From positions 735,001 through 799,000 of the forward strand of contig NZ_BLPF01000001.1 of assembly GCF_011764425.1 (NCBI RefSeq): a stretch of 64,000 bases of DNA, written 5' to 3'. Shown here piece by piece: positions 1-8,962 of the stretch (the stretch's first letter is position 1; each line of letters starts with the position of its first letter). The stretch is from Phytohabitans houttuyneae (lineage in GTDB: Bacteria; Actinomycetota; Actinomycetes; Mycobacteriales; Micromonosporaceae). Under the pieces are notes generated by a model, which was not told the DNA's origin, searched no databases, and saw only the letters and a list, made by a program, of their open reading frames with translations. A program made the position numbers and the translations under genes.

Positions 1-1089
1 CAGCCCGGCGTCCCGGAAGAGCTCGACCACCAGGAGCGGCGCCGACGGCGGTACCCGGATCATGCCCGCCTCAGCCAGCGCGGCCTGGAGGGTGGCCGGC
101 ATGAGCGAGTCCAGCGCGCCCCTCCCGAACAGTGCGTGGCTCGCGGCGATCACGTCGTCGGCCACCTCGGGCCCGTGCACGAGGGCGGTGAGCTCCGCGG
201 CGAGCGCGCGCTGGCCGGCCCGCGCGGCCGGGCGTTCGGCGATCTCCTTCTCCAGCGCGAGCAGCTCCTCCTGCGGCTTGAAGGAGAAGTAGCGCAGGTA
301 GCGGGCGACGTCGCGGTCGTCGACGTTGAACCAGAACTGGTAGAACGCGTACGGACTGGTCAGCTCCGGGTCGATCCAGACCGCCCCGCCCTCGCTCTTG
401 CCGAACTTCGTGCCGTCACTCTTGGTCACCAGCGGTGTGGTGAACGCGTGCACCGGCCCGCCCCCGCGACGCCGGATGTAGTCGACGCCGGCGGTGATGT
501 TGCCCCACTGGTCGGAGCCGCCGAACTGGAGCGCGCACCCGTACCGCCGGTGCAGCTCGAAGTAGTCGTTGGCCTGCAGCAGCTGGTAGCTGAACTCGGT
601 GAAGCTGATGCCGCTCTCCAGCCGCGCCTTGACCACCTCGCGGGCGAGCATGCGGTTGACCGGGAAGTGCTTGCCCACGTCGCGCAGGAACTCGATCACG
701 GACATCGGGCCGGTCCAGTCGAGGTTGTTGACGAGGGTGGCGGCGTTGTCACCGGTGTACGTGACAAAGGGGGCAAGCTGGTCACGGATCCGCTCGACCC
801 AGCCGGCGACCACCTCGGGCGGGTTGAGGGTGCGCTCGCTGCTCTCCTTGGGGTCGCCGATCTGGCCGGTCGCGCCGCCGACAAGCAGCAGCGGGCGGTG
901 CCCGGCCAGCTGCCACCGCCGCGCGGTCAGCACCTGCACCAGGTGACCCACGTGCAGGCTCGCCGCGGTGGGGTCGAAGCCGACGTAGTACGTCAGCGGT
1001 CCGGCCGCCACCCGAGCGCGCAGCTCGTCAAGGTCGGTGGAGTCCTGGATGAGGCCCCGCCACTGCAGGTCGTCGATCAGATCCGTCAC
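1..1089 (-). CDS. tyrS: Tyrosyl-tRNA synthetase (3' end beyond window)
   Basis: Class I aminoacyl-tRNA synthetase that charges tRNA-Tyr in the cytoplasm. Translation from the GTG at 1089 gives 363 residues and is still open at base 1, so roughly the last 60 residues (part of the S4-like RNA-binding domain) lie outside. The HIGH-class signature appears as HVGH close to residue 49, and the KMSKS-class loop appears as KFGKS (about 388-415 on the minus strand). The N-terminus beginning [12 protein letters not shown] is typical of bacterial TyrRS. The start is only 45 bases from the end of the upstream esterase gene. In many actinobacteria tyrS follows mpg directly; here about 28 kb separates them. 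Function is certain; the start could vary by a few codons. Confidence 0.95.
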   Translation of the reverse strand, partial: MTDLIDDLQWRGLIQDSTDLDELRARVAAGPLTYYVGFDPTAASLHVGHLVQVLTARRWQLAGHRPLLLVGGATGQIGDPKESSERTLNPPEVVAGWVERIRDQLAPFVTYTGDNAATLVNNLDWTGPMSVIEFLRDVGKHFPVNRMLAREVVKARLESGISFTEFSYQLLQANDYFELHRRYGCALQFGGSDQWGNITAGVDYIRRRGGGPVHAFTTPLVTKSDGTKFGKSEGGAVWIDPELTSPYAFYQFWFNVDDRDVARYLRYFSFKPQEELLALEKEIAERPAARAGQRALAAELTALVHGPEVADDVIAASHALFGRGALDSLMPATLQAALAEAGMIRVPPSAPLLVVELFRDAGL

Positions 1090-1134
1090 GGTCGGTATTG
1101 TCCCCTATCCCCCGGACCCGTCCGCCACCTGGTT

Positions 1135-2078
1135 TCAGCCGGGCACGCCGAAGGCCTTGCGCAGGTACTCGGCGACGCGCGCGGTCGCCTCCCGGGCCGC
1201 GGCGAGCGTGCCGGTCATGGTGAAGAAGCCGTGCGTCATGCCGTCGTAGCGGGCCGCCTCGACGGGTACGCCGGCGGCGCGCAGGCGCTCGGCGTACTGC
1301 TCGCCCTCGTCGCGCAGCGGGTCGTACTCGGCGGTGATCACCAGCGCCGGCGGCAGGCCGCCCAGGTCGGCGGCGCGCAGCGGGGAGGCGAGCGGGTCGG
1401 CGCCGTCGCGCGGGTCGGCGAGGTAGTGGCCCCAGTACCAGCCGACGGAGGTGCGGTTGAAGAAGTACGGGTCGGTGTTGTCGCGCATGGAGGGGGTGTC
1501 CGAGCCGTACGCCACGTTGGGGTAGATGAGCACCTGGGCGGCGAGCGGCGGGCCGGACTCGCGGGCCTGGAGGGTGACCGCGGCGGCGAGGTTGCCACCC
1601 GCGCTGTCGCCGGCCACGGCGAGGCGTGCCGGGTCGCCCCGAGCTCGGCCGCGTGCGCCGCCAGCCAGGTCACCGCGGCGTGGCAGTCGCGGGGCGCGGC
1701 CGGGAAGGGGTGCTCGGGGGCGAGGCGGTACGCGACCGAGACGACGAGGCACCCGGCGCTGGCGCAGAGCCGCCGGCAGATGCCGTCGCTGGTCTCCAGG
1801 TTGCCAAGGACCCAGCCGCCGCCGAAGAAGTACGCGAGGACGGGCAGCGGCTCGCCGGTGGCGCCTGCCGGGCGGTAGACGCGGGCGTCGAGGTCGCCGT
1901 CCGGCCCGGGGATGCGCAGCGGCACCACCTCGCCGACGGGGTGCGGGGTGCCGCGGTCGGCCTTGATGGCGGCGAGGTCGGCGGCGCGCGCCTCGGCCAG
2001 CGACATCTCGTAGAGGGGGCGGGCGCCGGTGGCGGCTCGGTGGCCGCGCGCCAGGGCGAGCTGGGGGTGCAGGGGCAT
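1135..2078 (-). pseudogene. Alpha/beta hydrolase (HSL-type esterase), frameshifted
   Basis: Serine esterase of the hormone-sensitive-lipase family. The first half (ATG at 2078, behind a perfect AGGAGG) holds the oxyanion-hole region FFGGGW and a YRLAPEHPFP motif. The second half, in another frame, holds the nucleophile elbow GDSAGG, a downstream EYDPLRDEG segment with the acid, and HGF with the catalytic histidine, ending at 1135. The two halves join if one G is restored near 1633-1640: AELGA runs straight into DPARLAVAGDSAGG. Total length is 3n+2, consistent with a single-base deletion. All catalytic parts survive, so this is either a very recent frameshift or a sequence error. It is divergent from the HpgT-like gene; a role in ester cleavage within the cluster is only inference. 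Confidence 0.85.
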
Positions 2079-2186
2079 CGGGCGTCCTCCTAGCCACTTT
2101 CGACGGCTCCTGGAGGCGCCGCCGATACGGTGAGACAACCGAAAACCCAATACCCGCAACGAATCTTCGCATCGAGGTCTACCGAC

Positions 2187-3461
2187 GTGCAACTGACCGA
2201 CCTGCACGGCTCGTTGAGTGACCCTCTGCTCGACACGATGAACTTTCTGAACGAGGTGACCGCCCGCTTCCCTGACGCGATCTCATTCGCGCCCGGCCGG
2301 CCGTACGACGAGCGGTTCGACCCGGGCGTGGTGGCCGGTTACCTGGACGCCTACGCGAAGTACCTGGAGCGTGACCGCGGCCTGTCGCAGCGGCAGGTCG
2401 GCGGGCTGCTGTTCCAGTATGGACGGACGAAGGGGCAGATCCACGAGCTCGTCGCGGCCACTGTCGCGGCCGACGAGGGCATCGAGGTGTCGCCGGAGTC
2501 CATCGTGGTCACCGTGGGCGCGCAGGAGGGAATGCTGCTGGCGCTGCGGGCGCTGTTCCGCGACTCAGGTGACGTGCTGCTTGTCGCCTCGCCCTGCTAC
2601 GTGGGCATCACCGGCGCCGCGCGGCTGCTCGACATCGCCGTCGAGCCGGTGCCGGAGGGTCCGTCCGGTGTGGACGCCGCGGCGGTGCGCGCGGCGGTGG
2701 CCCGGGTGCGGGCGGGCGGGCGGCGCCCGCGCGCGCTCTACGTGGTGCCCGACTTCGCCAACCCGTCCGGCACGAGCATGCCGGAGAAGGCGCGCCGCGA
2801 GCTGCTCGCGGCGGCGGTCGACGACGACCTGTACGTGCTGGAGGACAACCCGTACGGGCTCTTCTCCCGCACCGGCCGGCGGGTGCCGACGCTCAAGCAC
2901 CTCGACGAGCACCGCCGGGTGGTGTACCTCGGTTCGTTCGCCAAGACGTGCTTCCCCGGGGCCCGGGTGGGTTACGCGATCGCGGACCAGCCGGTGGTGG
3001 CGCCGGACGGGAGCGTCACGCTGCTCGCCGACCAGCTCTCGAAGATCAAGAGCATGACCACGGTGAACACCTCTCCCCTGGCCCAGGCGGCGGTCGGCGG
3101 GATGCTTGTCACGCACGGCTGCCGGCTGCGCTCGCTCAACGAGGAGCGGATCCGGCGCTACCGGGAGCGGCTGGAGGCGCTGCTCGCCGCGCTCGACCGG
3201 CACTTCGGCGGCGTGGCCGGGTTCGGGTGGAACGTGCCGGACGGCGGCTTCTTCCTGGTGCTGACCGTGCCGTTCGTCGCGGACGAGGCGGCGCTGACCC
3301 GTTCGGCCCGCGACCACGGTGTGCTGTGGACGCCGATGAGCTACTTCTACGCCGGTGCCGGCGGCGAGCGGCAGATCCGCCTCTCGTGCAGCTACCTGGA
3401 CGTGGACGAGATCGACGAAGGGGTGCGCAGGCTGCGGAGGTTCGCGCGATCATATAGATGA
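2187..3461 (+). CDS. HpgT-like PLP-dependent aminotransferase
   Basis: Fold-type I aminotransferase of 424 residues. The N-terminus LHGSLSDPLLDTMNFLNEV and the FAPGRP motif resemble the arylglycine transaminases of glycopeptide-type clusters (HpgT), which convert 4-hydroxy- or 3,5-dihydroxyphenylglyoxylate to the arylglycine. The PLP lysine is in GSFAKTCFPGARVGY, and the NPSG and EDNPYG motifs that contact the cofactor are present. I chose GTG 2187 because GAGGT lies 8 nt upstream; an in-frame GTG at 2130 would add 19 residues that do not look conserved. With the Hmo-like gene at 4682 and HmaS at 12749 it completes a hydroxyphenylglycine route. The exact amino donor and acceptor cannot be read from sequence, and a general aromatic or 2-aminoadipate-type aminotransferase is the alternative. 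Confidence 0.8.
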   Translation: MQLTDLHGSLSDPLLDTMNFLNEVTARFPDAISFAPGRPYDERFDPGVVAGYLDAYAKYLERDRGLSQRQVGGLLFQYGRTKGQIHELVAATVAADEGIEVSPESIVVTVGAQEGMLLALRALFRDSGDVLLVASPCYVGITGAARLLDIAVEPVPEGPSGVDAAAVRAAVARVRAGGRRPRALYVVPDFANPSGTSMPEKARRELLAAAVDDDLYVLEDNPYGLFSRTGRRVPTLKHLDEHRRVVYLGSFAKTCFPGARVGYAIADQPVVAPDGSVTLLADQLSKIKSMTTVNTSPLAQAAVGGMLVTHGCRLRSLNEERIRRYRERLEALLAALDRHFGGVAGFGWNVPDGGFFLVLTVPFVADEAALTRSARDHGVLWTPMSYFYAGAGGERQIRLSCSYLDVDEIDEGVRRLRRFARSYR

Positions 3462-3463
3462 GC

Positions 3464-3492
3464 TTGACTACATTGAAACGGTTCGATACGGT
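3464..3492 (+). promoter_or_regulatory. Candidate promoter of the beta-helix gene
   Basis: TTGACT at 3464-3469, a 17-nt spacer and TACGGT at 3487-3492 match the actinobacterial housekeeping-sigma pattern. The start of transcription would lie near 3500, leaving a leader of about 40 nt before the GTG at 3540, which has AAAGGCGGG just upstream. It begins 3 bases after the aminotransferase stop, so the beta-helix gene can be expressed independently. Confidence 0.5.
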
Positions 3493-3539
3493 GCCGGACA
3501 CGTCCGGAAAGCCCTTTCCGCTCCCGAAAGGCGGGCACC

Positions 3540-4694
3540 GTGAAACCACGATGGCTGGTCCTCCTCACCGCGGCCGCGCTGGCCGTCCCCGGCGCCGCCC
3601 ACGCCGCGACCTCGCCCGAAGACGTCCACACGCTCGCCGCCTGCGGTGACGGGTCGTTCAACGCCGAGGCGGTGCAGAGCGGCAGCACCTGGACCTCCCG
3701 CAATGGCAGCCGCACCGTCTACACCGGCTCCGACCTGCGCGCCGCCGTCCAGGCCGCACTCGACAGCCTCACCGCCGGCCGCACCTCGAAACAGTCCGTG
3801 GTGGTGCGCGGCTCCGGCACGATGAGCGCCGGCTCGCGCATCTCCGTGCCGAGCTACACGATCCTCGACGTGTGCGGCGCGATCACCGTCAACGGCTCGG
3901 GCTCCGGCGACCAGGCGCCTATCTACTCGCGCGGCACCCGCGACATCGAGGTCCGGTACCTGCAGGTGCGCGGGGCGCCGCTGTACGGCATCTTCATGCG
4001 CAACGTCAACAACCTCGTGCTCGGCCAGATCGACATGCGCCTGTCCGGCGGGCTCGCGGTCCGGATCGACAACCACGGCGGCGACCGCGCGGTCAAGGTC
4101 CGCAACATCCGGATCGACAACGTGTACGTCGAGGGCGCGACAAACCAGGGCGTCGAGACGTACGGCGTCGACGGGCTGACCGTCGGCACCGTCACCGCCC
4201 GCCGCGTCGGCTACTCGGGGCTGCTGCTCAACGACACCATCAACGCCACCATCGGTACCGTCGACGCGGAGAACACCGCGACCGGCACCGGCTACGCGGC
4301 ATTCCGGATGGCCAACCGCAACGGTCGGATCGGCAGCAGCTACCCGACCAACATCCGGGTCGGCAACGTGATCGCGCGCGGCGGCGGGCGTGGCATCTTC
4401 TGCGTCTCCGAGAGCGGCGGCGCGGTCATCGACCGGATCACGCTCAGCAACAACGGCAACAACTCGATCCTGGTGGAAAACTGCTACAACGTCGCCGTCG
4501 CGGCGCAGTCCGGCACGATCAGCGGCGGCGGCGAGGTGCGCATCGCGGCCCGCACGGAGTTTGGCCCGTCGTCGAACATCACGTTCCAGAACCTGACGGT
4601 GAGCAACACGAACATCCGGTGGAGCCCGTGCACGGGCAGCAACAACGTGGTGCGCAACGTGACCCGGAACAGCTCGAACCTCTACTGGTGCTGA
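3540..4694 (+). CDS. Secreted right-handed parallel beta-helix protein
   Basis: 384 residues with a clear Sec signal peptide: MKPRW, a hydrophobic Leu/Ala stretch, then the cleavage motif AHA at about residue 22. The rest consists of short imperfect repeats rich in Asn, Ile, Val and Gly (for example VNNLVLGQIDM, VRNIRIDNVYV), typical of pectate-lyase-like parallel beta-helices. Two cysteines close to the C-terminus may form a disulfide. No catalytic residues are recognised, so polysaccharide lyase, hydrolase or binding protein are all possible. It sits between two hydroxyphenylglycine-type genes, and its stop codon overlaps the convergent Hmo-like gene by 13 bp. A link to the biosynthetic pathway is not evident. 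Confidence 0.8.
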   Translation: MKPRWLVLLTAAALAVPGAAHAATSPEDVHTLAACGDGSFNAEAVQSGSTWTSRNGSRTVYTGSDLRAAVQAALDSLTAGRTSKQSVVVRGSGTMSAGSRISVPSYTILDVCGAITVNGSGSGDQAPIYSRGTRDIEVRYLQVRGAPLYGIFMRNVNNLVLGQIDMRLSGGLAVRIDNHGGDRAVKVRNIRIDNVYVEGATNQGVETYGVDGLTVGTVTARRVGYSGLLLNDTINATIGTVDAENTATGTGYAAFRMANRNGRIGSSYPTNIRVGNVIARGGGRGIFCVSESGGAVIDRITLSNNGNNSILVENCYNVAVAAQSGTISGGGEVRIAARTEFGPSSNITFQNLTVSNTNIRWSPCTGSNNVVRNVTRNSSNLYWC

Positions 4695-5757
4695 GCGGCC
4701 AGTAGACGCAGGTCCACATCGGAGAGTCGGGGGCGGCCGGCGAGCACCATCGCCTCCTCCAGCTCGGCCGCGAGGATGTCGAGCACCGCGCGCGCCCCCG
4801 ACTCCCCGTCCACCGCCAGGCCCCACAGCGCGGGCCGGCCAACCAGCACCGCGCTCGCGCCGAGCGCCAGCGCGCGCAGCACGTCCGTGCCGGTACGGAC
4901 GCCGCCGTCCAGCAGGACCGGCCCCGGCCACCCACCGCGGCGGCCACCTCGGCCAGCGCGTCCACGCTCGCCACCGCGCCGTCGAGCTGACGGCCGCCGT
5001 GGTTGGAGACCACCACCCCGGCCGCGCCGTGTGCCAGCGCCAGCTCCGCGTCCTCCGCGGTGAGCACGCCTTTGACAAGTACCGGCAGCTCTGTCTGACC
5101 GCACAGCCAGGCGAGGTCGGCCGGGCCGAGCGAGGGGTCGAACTGCTCGCGGGAGTGCCGGGCCAGCGCCGACTCGCCGTCGACCGCCACGTGGGTACGC
5201 GCCATCACCGCCGTCTCCACGTTGGCCGCGACGATACCCGCCGGGATCGCGAAGCCCCGCCGCACGTCCCGCAGCCGCCGCCCCACCCGGGGCGTGTCGA
5301 GGGTGAGCACCAGCGCGCGGTACCCGGCCGCCTCGGCCCGCCGGACCAGCCGGGTGACCACCTCGCGCCGGCGAAACCAGTACAGCTGCAGCCACAGCGG
5401 ACCGTCGGCCGCCGCGGCGATCTCCTCCAGGGTGCGGCTGGCGAAGACGCTCACGACGAGGAACGGGGCCGCGCGCGCCGTCGCCACCTCCCCGTCGGGG
5501 TGCGCCAGCTGGTGGTACGCGACCGGAGCCACCCCGATCGGCACCCGCAGCGGGGCACCGAGCAGCGTCGTGGACAGGTCGGGCCGCGAGACGTCCACGA
5601 GCACCCTCGGCCGCAGCGCGAGCCGCCCGAACGCCTCCCGGTTGGCGGCGAGCGTGCGCTCCTGGCCGCTGCCGCCGCTGATGTAGTCCCAGATGCCCGC
5701 CGGCAGCCGGTCGCGGGCGGCGACCTCGTACTCCGCGACGGTCAGCAAGGCGTCCAC
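4682..5757 (-). pseudogene. 4-hydroxymandelate oxidase-like FMN enzyme, frameshifted
   Basis: FMN-dependent alpha-hydroxy-acid oxidase, close to Hmo of glycopeptide and CDA clusters, which oxidises 4-hydroxymandelate to 4-hydroxybenzoylformate. The first frame from GTG 5757 (GGAG 7 nt upstream) contains APVAYHQL, LQLYWF, the FMN lysine in PVLVKGVL and the catalytic histidine motif SNHGGRQLDG. The last part (LLDGGVRTGTDVLRAL, VGRPALWGLA) continues in another frame and ends at 4682. The halves join if one base is added at about 4918-4927; the length is 3n+2. Relative to Hmo a few residues seem absent after the ARAA motif, before PFLVVS. Catalytic residues are intact, so a sequence error or very recent mutation is likely. 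L-lactate or mandelate dehydrogenase activity is the alternative; HmaS nearby favours Hmo. Confidence 0.83.
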
Positions 5758-5797
5758 ATTGCTCTCCTAGCCGGTCTCTAGCGCGGGCGGACAGGAT

Positions 5798-6442
5798 GTG
5801 GGCGTGGACCGGGTGCCCGTGGACGAGGTGCGCGTGTGGCTGCTGCGCTCACCGCTGCCCGCCGCGGTCCTCGCCCGCCTCGCCGAGCTGCTCGACGACC
5901 GGGAGCGGTCCCGCGCCGGCGCGCTCGACCCGGTCGGGCGGCGCCGCTTCGTCGCGGCGCACGGTGCCGCCCGGGTGCTCGTCGGCGGCTGGGTCGGCAC
6001 CGCGCCCGAGGCGGTGCGCTGGTCGTACGGCCCGCACGGCAAGCCCGAGGTCGACGGCGTCCAGGTCAGCCTCTCCCACTCCGGCGACCTCGCCGCCGTG
6101 GCACTCACGCCGGTGCGGGCGGTGGGCGTCGACGTCCAGCGGCACACGCCCGGCCTCGACACGCGGGCCATGGCGGTCCGGTACTTTCCGCCGCAGGAGG
6201 TCCCCCTCGTCACCGGCCCCGCCGCCTTCGCCACGCTGTGGGCGCGCAAGGAGGCGTGTGTGAAGGCGACCGGCGGCCGGCTCACCAAGGGCCTGGCGCT
6301 GCCCGTCGCCGCCGGGCCGGTCGTCGACGGCGCGTACCACGTCGTGGACGTGCCCGTGCCGGCCGGCTTTGCCGGCGCGGTCGCGCTGTGCGGCCCGGAG
6401 GCGCTCCGCGTCACGACCGCTTGGTGGTCACTCACGGAGTGA
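5798..6442 (+). CDS. 4'-phosphopantetheinyl transferase, Sfp type
   Basis: Transfers 4'-phosphopantetheine from CoA to a serine of carrier proteins. At 214 residues it fits the Sfp/Svp family. Motifs in order: VSLSHSGD, AVGVDVQ (magnesium-binding Asp), and FATLWARKEACVKATGGRL, the family W-x-x-K-E-A-x-x-K-A signature. GTG 5798 is used; it follows the divergent Hmo-like start by 40 bases. Three acyl carrier proteins in the same island are the obvious substrates. The stop overlaps the convergent ABC ATPase gene by 15 bp. Family assignment is certain; dedication to this cluster is inferred from position. Confidence 0.93.
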   Translation: MGVDRVPVDEVRVWLLRSPLPAAVLARLAELLDDRERSRAGALDPVGRRRFVAAHGAARVLVGGWVGTAPEAVRWSYGPHGKPEVDGVQVSLSHSGDLAAVALTPVRAVGVDVQRHTPGLDTRAMAVRYFPPQEVPLVTGPAAFATLWARKEACVKATGGRLTKGLALPVAAGPVVDGAYHVVDVPVPAGFAGAVALCGPEALRVTTAWWSLTE

Positions 6443-7387
6443 GCGGCCGGTCTTGGCCAGGAAGACGTCGTCGAGGCTGGGCCGGTGCAGCTGGATCGAG
6501 TCCAGGTCCAGCTGGGCGCCGTCGAGCGCGCGCATCACCTGCGGGATGGCGGTGGCGCCGTCGTCAACATAGAGGCGCAGCCCGGACGCGTCGGCCTCCA
6601 GCTTGCGCACGTACGCCACGCCGTCGAGCAGCTCGGCCGCCTTGGGCGTCGACCCGTTGAGGCCCACGACGAGCACGTCGCCGGTGATCTCCCGCTTGAG
6701 CTGCTCCGGGGACCCCTCGGTGACGATCTCGCCGTTGTCGATGATGGCGATCCGGTCGCACAGCGCGTCGGCCTCGTCCAGGTAGTGCGTGGTGAGGAAG
6801 ATGGTCATCCCGCCGTCGCGCAGCCGCCGGATCTCGTCCCACATGTGCGCGCGGCTCTGCGGGTCGAGGCCGGTGGTCGGCTCGTCCAGGAACACGAGCC
6901 GCGGCTGGTGGATGATGCCCAGCGCGATGTCGACCCGGCGCCGCTGCCCGCCGGAGTATGTGCGGCAGGGGCGGTCGGCGTACTCGGCCAGCTGGAACGC
7001 CGTGAGCGCGTCCGCGGCCCGCCGCCGCGCCTCGGCCTTGCTGAGGCCGTGCATCCGCGCGTGCAGGACCAGCTCCTCGCGTGCGGTCGAGTCGTCCCAG
7101 GTGCTGCCGCCCTGTGCCACGTAGCCCACCCGCACGCGCACCTGTGCCGGGTCGGCGCGCAGGTCGACGCCGGCGATCGTCGCCTCGCCGCCGTCCGGCT
7201 CGATGAGCGTGGTGAGCATCTGCAGCGTGGTGGTCTTTCCCGCGCCGTTAGGCCCGAGGAAGCCGAAGATCTCGCCCTCTTTGACGTCGAGGTCGACGCC
7301 CCGGACCGCTTCCACCACCGTGGCCTTCCGGCCCCGCCCGGACCGGTAGGACTTGCGCAGGCCCCTGGTCACAATCATGGGCCTCAC
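6428..7387 (-). CDS. ABC transporter ATP-binding protein, DrrA-type exporter
   Basis: 319-residue nucleotide-binding subunit of an ABC-2-type drug exporter. It has Walker A GPNGAGKTT, Q-loop GYVAQGG, signature YSGGQRRR, Walker B LVFLDEPTTGLDP and the H-loop TTHYLDEAD. The C-terminal 100 residues with HRPSLDDVFL are the conserved tail of the DrrA family. No permease gene adjoins it; the likely partner is the permease at 19900-20688, 12.5 kb away in the same island. Together they would export the cluster product or give self-resistance, which is inference. Confidence 0.92.
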   Translation of the reverse strand: MRPMIVTRGLRKSYRSGRGRKATVVEAVRGVDLDVKEGEIFGFLGPNGAGKTTTLQMLTTLIEPDGGEATIAGVDLRADPAQVRVRVGYVAQGGSTWDDSTAREELVLHARMHGLSKAEARRRAADALTAFQLAEYADRPCRTYSGGQRRRVDIALGIIHQPRLVFLDEPTTGLDPQSRAHMWDEIRRLRDGGMTIFLTTHYLDEADALCDRIAIIDNGEIVTEGSPEQLKREITGDVLVVGLNGSTPKAAELLDGVAYVRKLEADASGLRLYVDDGATAIPQVMRALDGAQLDLDSIQLHRPSLDDVFLAKTGRSLRE

Positions 7388-7472
7388 TTTAGGTACCCGC
7401 TCTCAAGGACCCGTGGAGGTGGGCTAAAGGGCGCTCCCGCATTGCCCGGCAAGGGGATAACGTGAGACCACT

Positions 7473-7724
7473 ATGGACACTGTGGGCGAGCTCGCCGGCA
7501 TGCTGCGCCATGTCACCGGCGAGGACGAGCGGTGGGCCGCGGCGGTCACGCCGCAGAGCCGCCTCGAAGACGACCTGCGGCTGGAGAGCGTCGAGGTGGC
7601 CGCGCTGGGCGCGGCGATGCACGCGCGGTGGGGCGTGGACCTGCCCGGATACCTCGCCGGCCTCGACCTCGACCAGCTTGTCGACCTGACCGTCGGCGAC
7701 CTGGCCGGGCTGGTGGCGGCATGA
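7473..7724 (+). CDS. Acyl carrier protein
   Basis: 83-residue free-standing carrier protein. The phosphopantetheine attachment serine is Ser39 in DDLRLESVEVAAL, equivalent to the usual DSL motif but with Glu before Ser. Helices II and III of the ACP fold are recognisable around it. The stop overlaps the glycosyltransferase start in an ATGA, so the two are translationally coupled, suggesting that glycosylation and this carrier act in the same branch. Ribosome-binding sequence is poor. Confidence 0.82.
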   Translation: MDTVGELAGMLRHVTGEDERWAAAVTPQSRLEDDLRLESVEVAALGAAMHARWGVDLPGYLAGLDLDQLVDLTVGDLAGLVAA

Positions 7725-8962
7725 GCCGCTTCCTGTTCGTCGCGCCGCCGCTGGCCGGCCACGTGTACGCGGCCGGCGCCGTCGCGGACGCCCTCACCGC
7801 CCGCGGGCACGAGGTCGCCTGGGCCGGCCCGGAGACCGCGCTGCGCCGCATGCTCGGCGACGCCGTCTCCGTTTACTCCACGGGAATGCGCCCCTACCGG
7901 GGGCAGCGCGACCGCGGGTTCCGGGCGGTGCGCTCGCTGTGGGAGGGCTTCGTGCTCCCCTACGCGCGGTTTACGCTGCCGGCCGTGGAGAAGGCGGTCG
8001 CCGCGTTCGCCCCGGACGTGGTGGCGGCCGACCAGCACGCGCTCGCCGGCGCCGTCGCCGCGCACCGGCACGGCGTGCGCTGGGCCAGCCTCGCCCCGCA
8101 GTCGATGGAGCTGACCCGCCCGTTCCGGGCCCTGCCCAAGGTGGAGGAGTGGATCCGGCGCCGGATCGACGGCGCCGGACTGTCCATCGCGGACGGCGCG
8201 GACCCGCGCTTCTCGCCACACCTGGTGCTCGCCTTCACCACGCCCGCCCTGACCGGGCCGCACGACTTCCCTGCCCACTACGCGCTGGTCGGGCCCGCGC
8301 TCGGCGACCGCGCGGCCGCACCGGACTTCCCGTGGGACGCGCTCGACCCGGCCCGCAGCACGGTGCTGGTCACCATGGGCACCCTCGCCGAGGACGTGGC
8401 CCGCGACTTCTACCCGCGGATGGCGGCAGCGCTGCGGGCACACGCCGGCCGCGTGCAGGCGGTCGTCGCCGCACCGCCCGGCACCGTGCCGGACCTGCCG
8501 CCGGGCACCGTCGTCCAGCCGCAGGTGCCCGTGCTCGCGCTCATGCCGCGGCTGTCCGCGGTGGTCTGCCACGCCGGGCTCAACACGGTGTGCGAGGCGC
8601 TGGCGCACGGCGTGCCGCTGGTCGTCGCGCCCATCAAGCACGACCAGCCGGTCACCGCCGCCCAGGTGGTCGCGGCCGGCGCCGGCGTGCGGGTGCGGTT
8701 CGGCCGTTCCGGTGCCGGGGAGCTCGCGGGCGCGCTGGCCGCGGTGCTGGACGAGCCCGGCTACGCGGCGGCGGCCGGGCGGGTGCGGGAGTCGTTCGCC
8801 GCGGCCGGGGTGCCCCGGCCGCGGCGTCACACCTGGAACAGCTTGCCGCCCGCTCCTGACGGGCGGACGCGCGCACGTCGGCCGCCCAGGCACGGGCCGC
8901 CCGCCACGAGGACGCTGGCGGGCGGCCCATTGGTCACGGCGCCGCAGGAAGTCAGCTCTTGA
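7721..8962 (+). CDS. UGT/MGT-type glycosyltransferase, C-terminus frameshifted
   Basis: GT-B fold glycosyltransferase of family GT1 (macrolide/UDP-glycosyl type). The N-terminal domain starts MSRFLFVAPPLAGHV (acceptor side). The C-terminal donor-binding signature is present: MPRLSAVVCHAGLNTVCEAL, then GVPLVVAPIKHDQP. The open frame gives 413 residues, but the last ~34 are an unusual Arg/Pro-rich tail. Restoring one G in the G run at 8806-8811 would switch to a natural end, GAPAAASHLEQLAARS with TGA at 8859, which is how GT1 proteins normally finish. I therefore read the true gene as 7721-8859 with a one-base deletion. As given, its end overlaps the convergent E1 beta gene by 11 bp. Sugar and acceptor are unknown; a phenolic hydroxyl of a hydroxyphenyl unit would be a plausible acceptor. 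Confidence 0.85.
   Translation: MSRFLFVAPPLAGHVYAAGAVADALTARGHEVAWAGPETALRRMLGDAVSVYSTGMRPYRGQRDRGFRAVRSLWEGFVLPYARFTLPAVEKAVAAFAPDVVAADQHALAGAVAAHRHGVRWASLAPQSMELTRPFRALPKVEEWIRRRIDGAGLSIADGADPRFSPHLVLAFTTPALTGPHDFPAHYALVGPALGDRAAAPDFPWDALDPARSTVLVTMGTLAEDVARDFYPRMAAALRAHAGRVQAVVAAPPGTVPDLPPGTVVQPQVPVLALMPRLSAVVCHAGLNTVCEALAHGVPLVVAPIKHDQPVTAAQVVAAGAGVRVRFGRSGAGELAGALAAVLDEPGYAAAAGRVRESFAAAGVPRPRRHTWNSLPPAPDGRTRARRPPRHGPPATRTLAGGPLVTAPQEVSS

Noticed and set aside
136-1878. 580-residue plus-strand open frame antisense to tyrS and the esterase
   Set aside because: Low-complexity Val/Gly/Arg-rich translation with no family features; it arises because the complement of GC-rich codons rarely gives stops.
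4918-8811. Programmed ribosomal frameshifting in the Hmo-like and glycosyltransferase genes
   Set aside because: No slippery heptamer with downstream pseudoknot is apparent, and neither family is known to use it.
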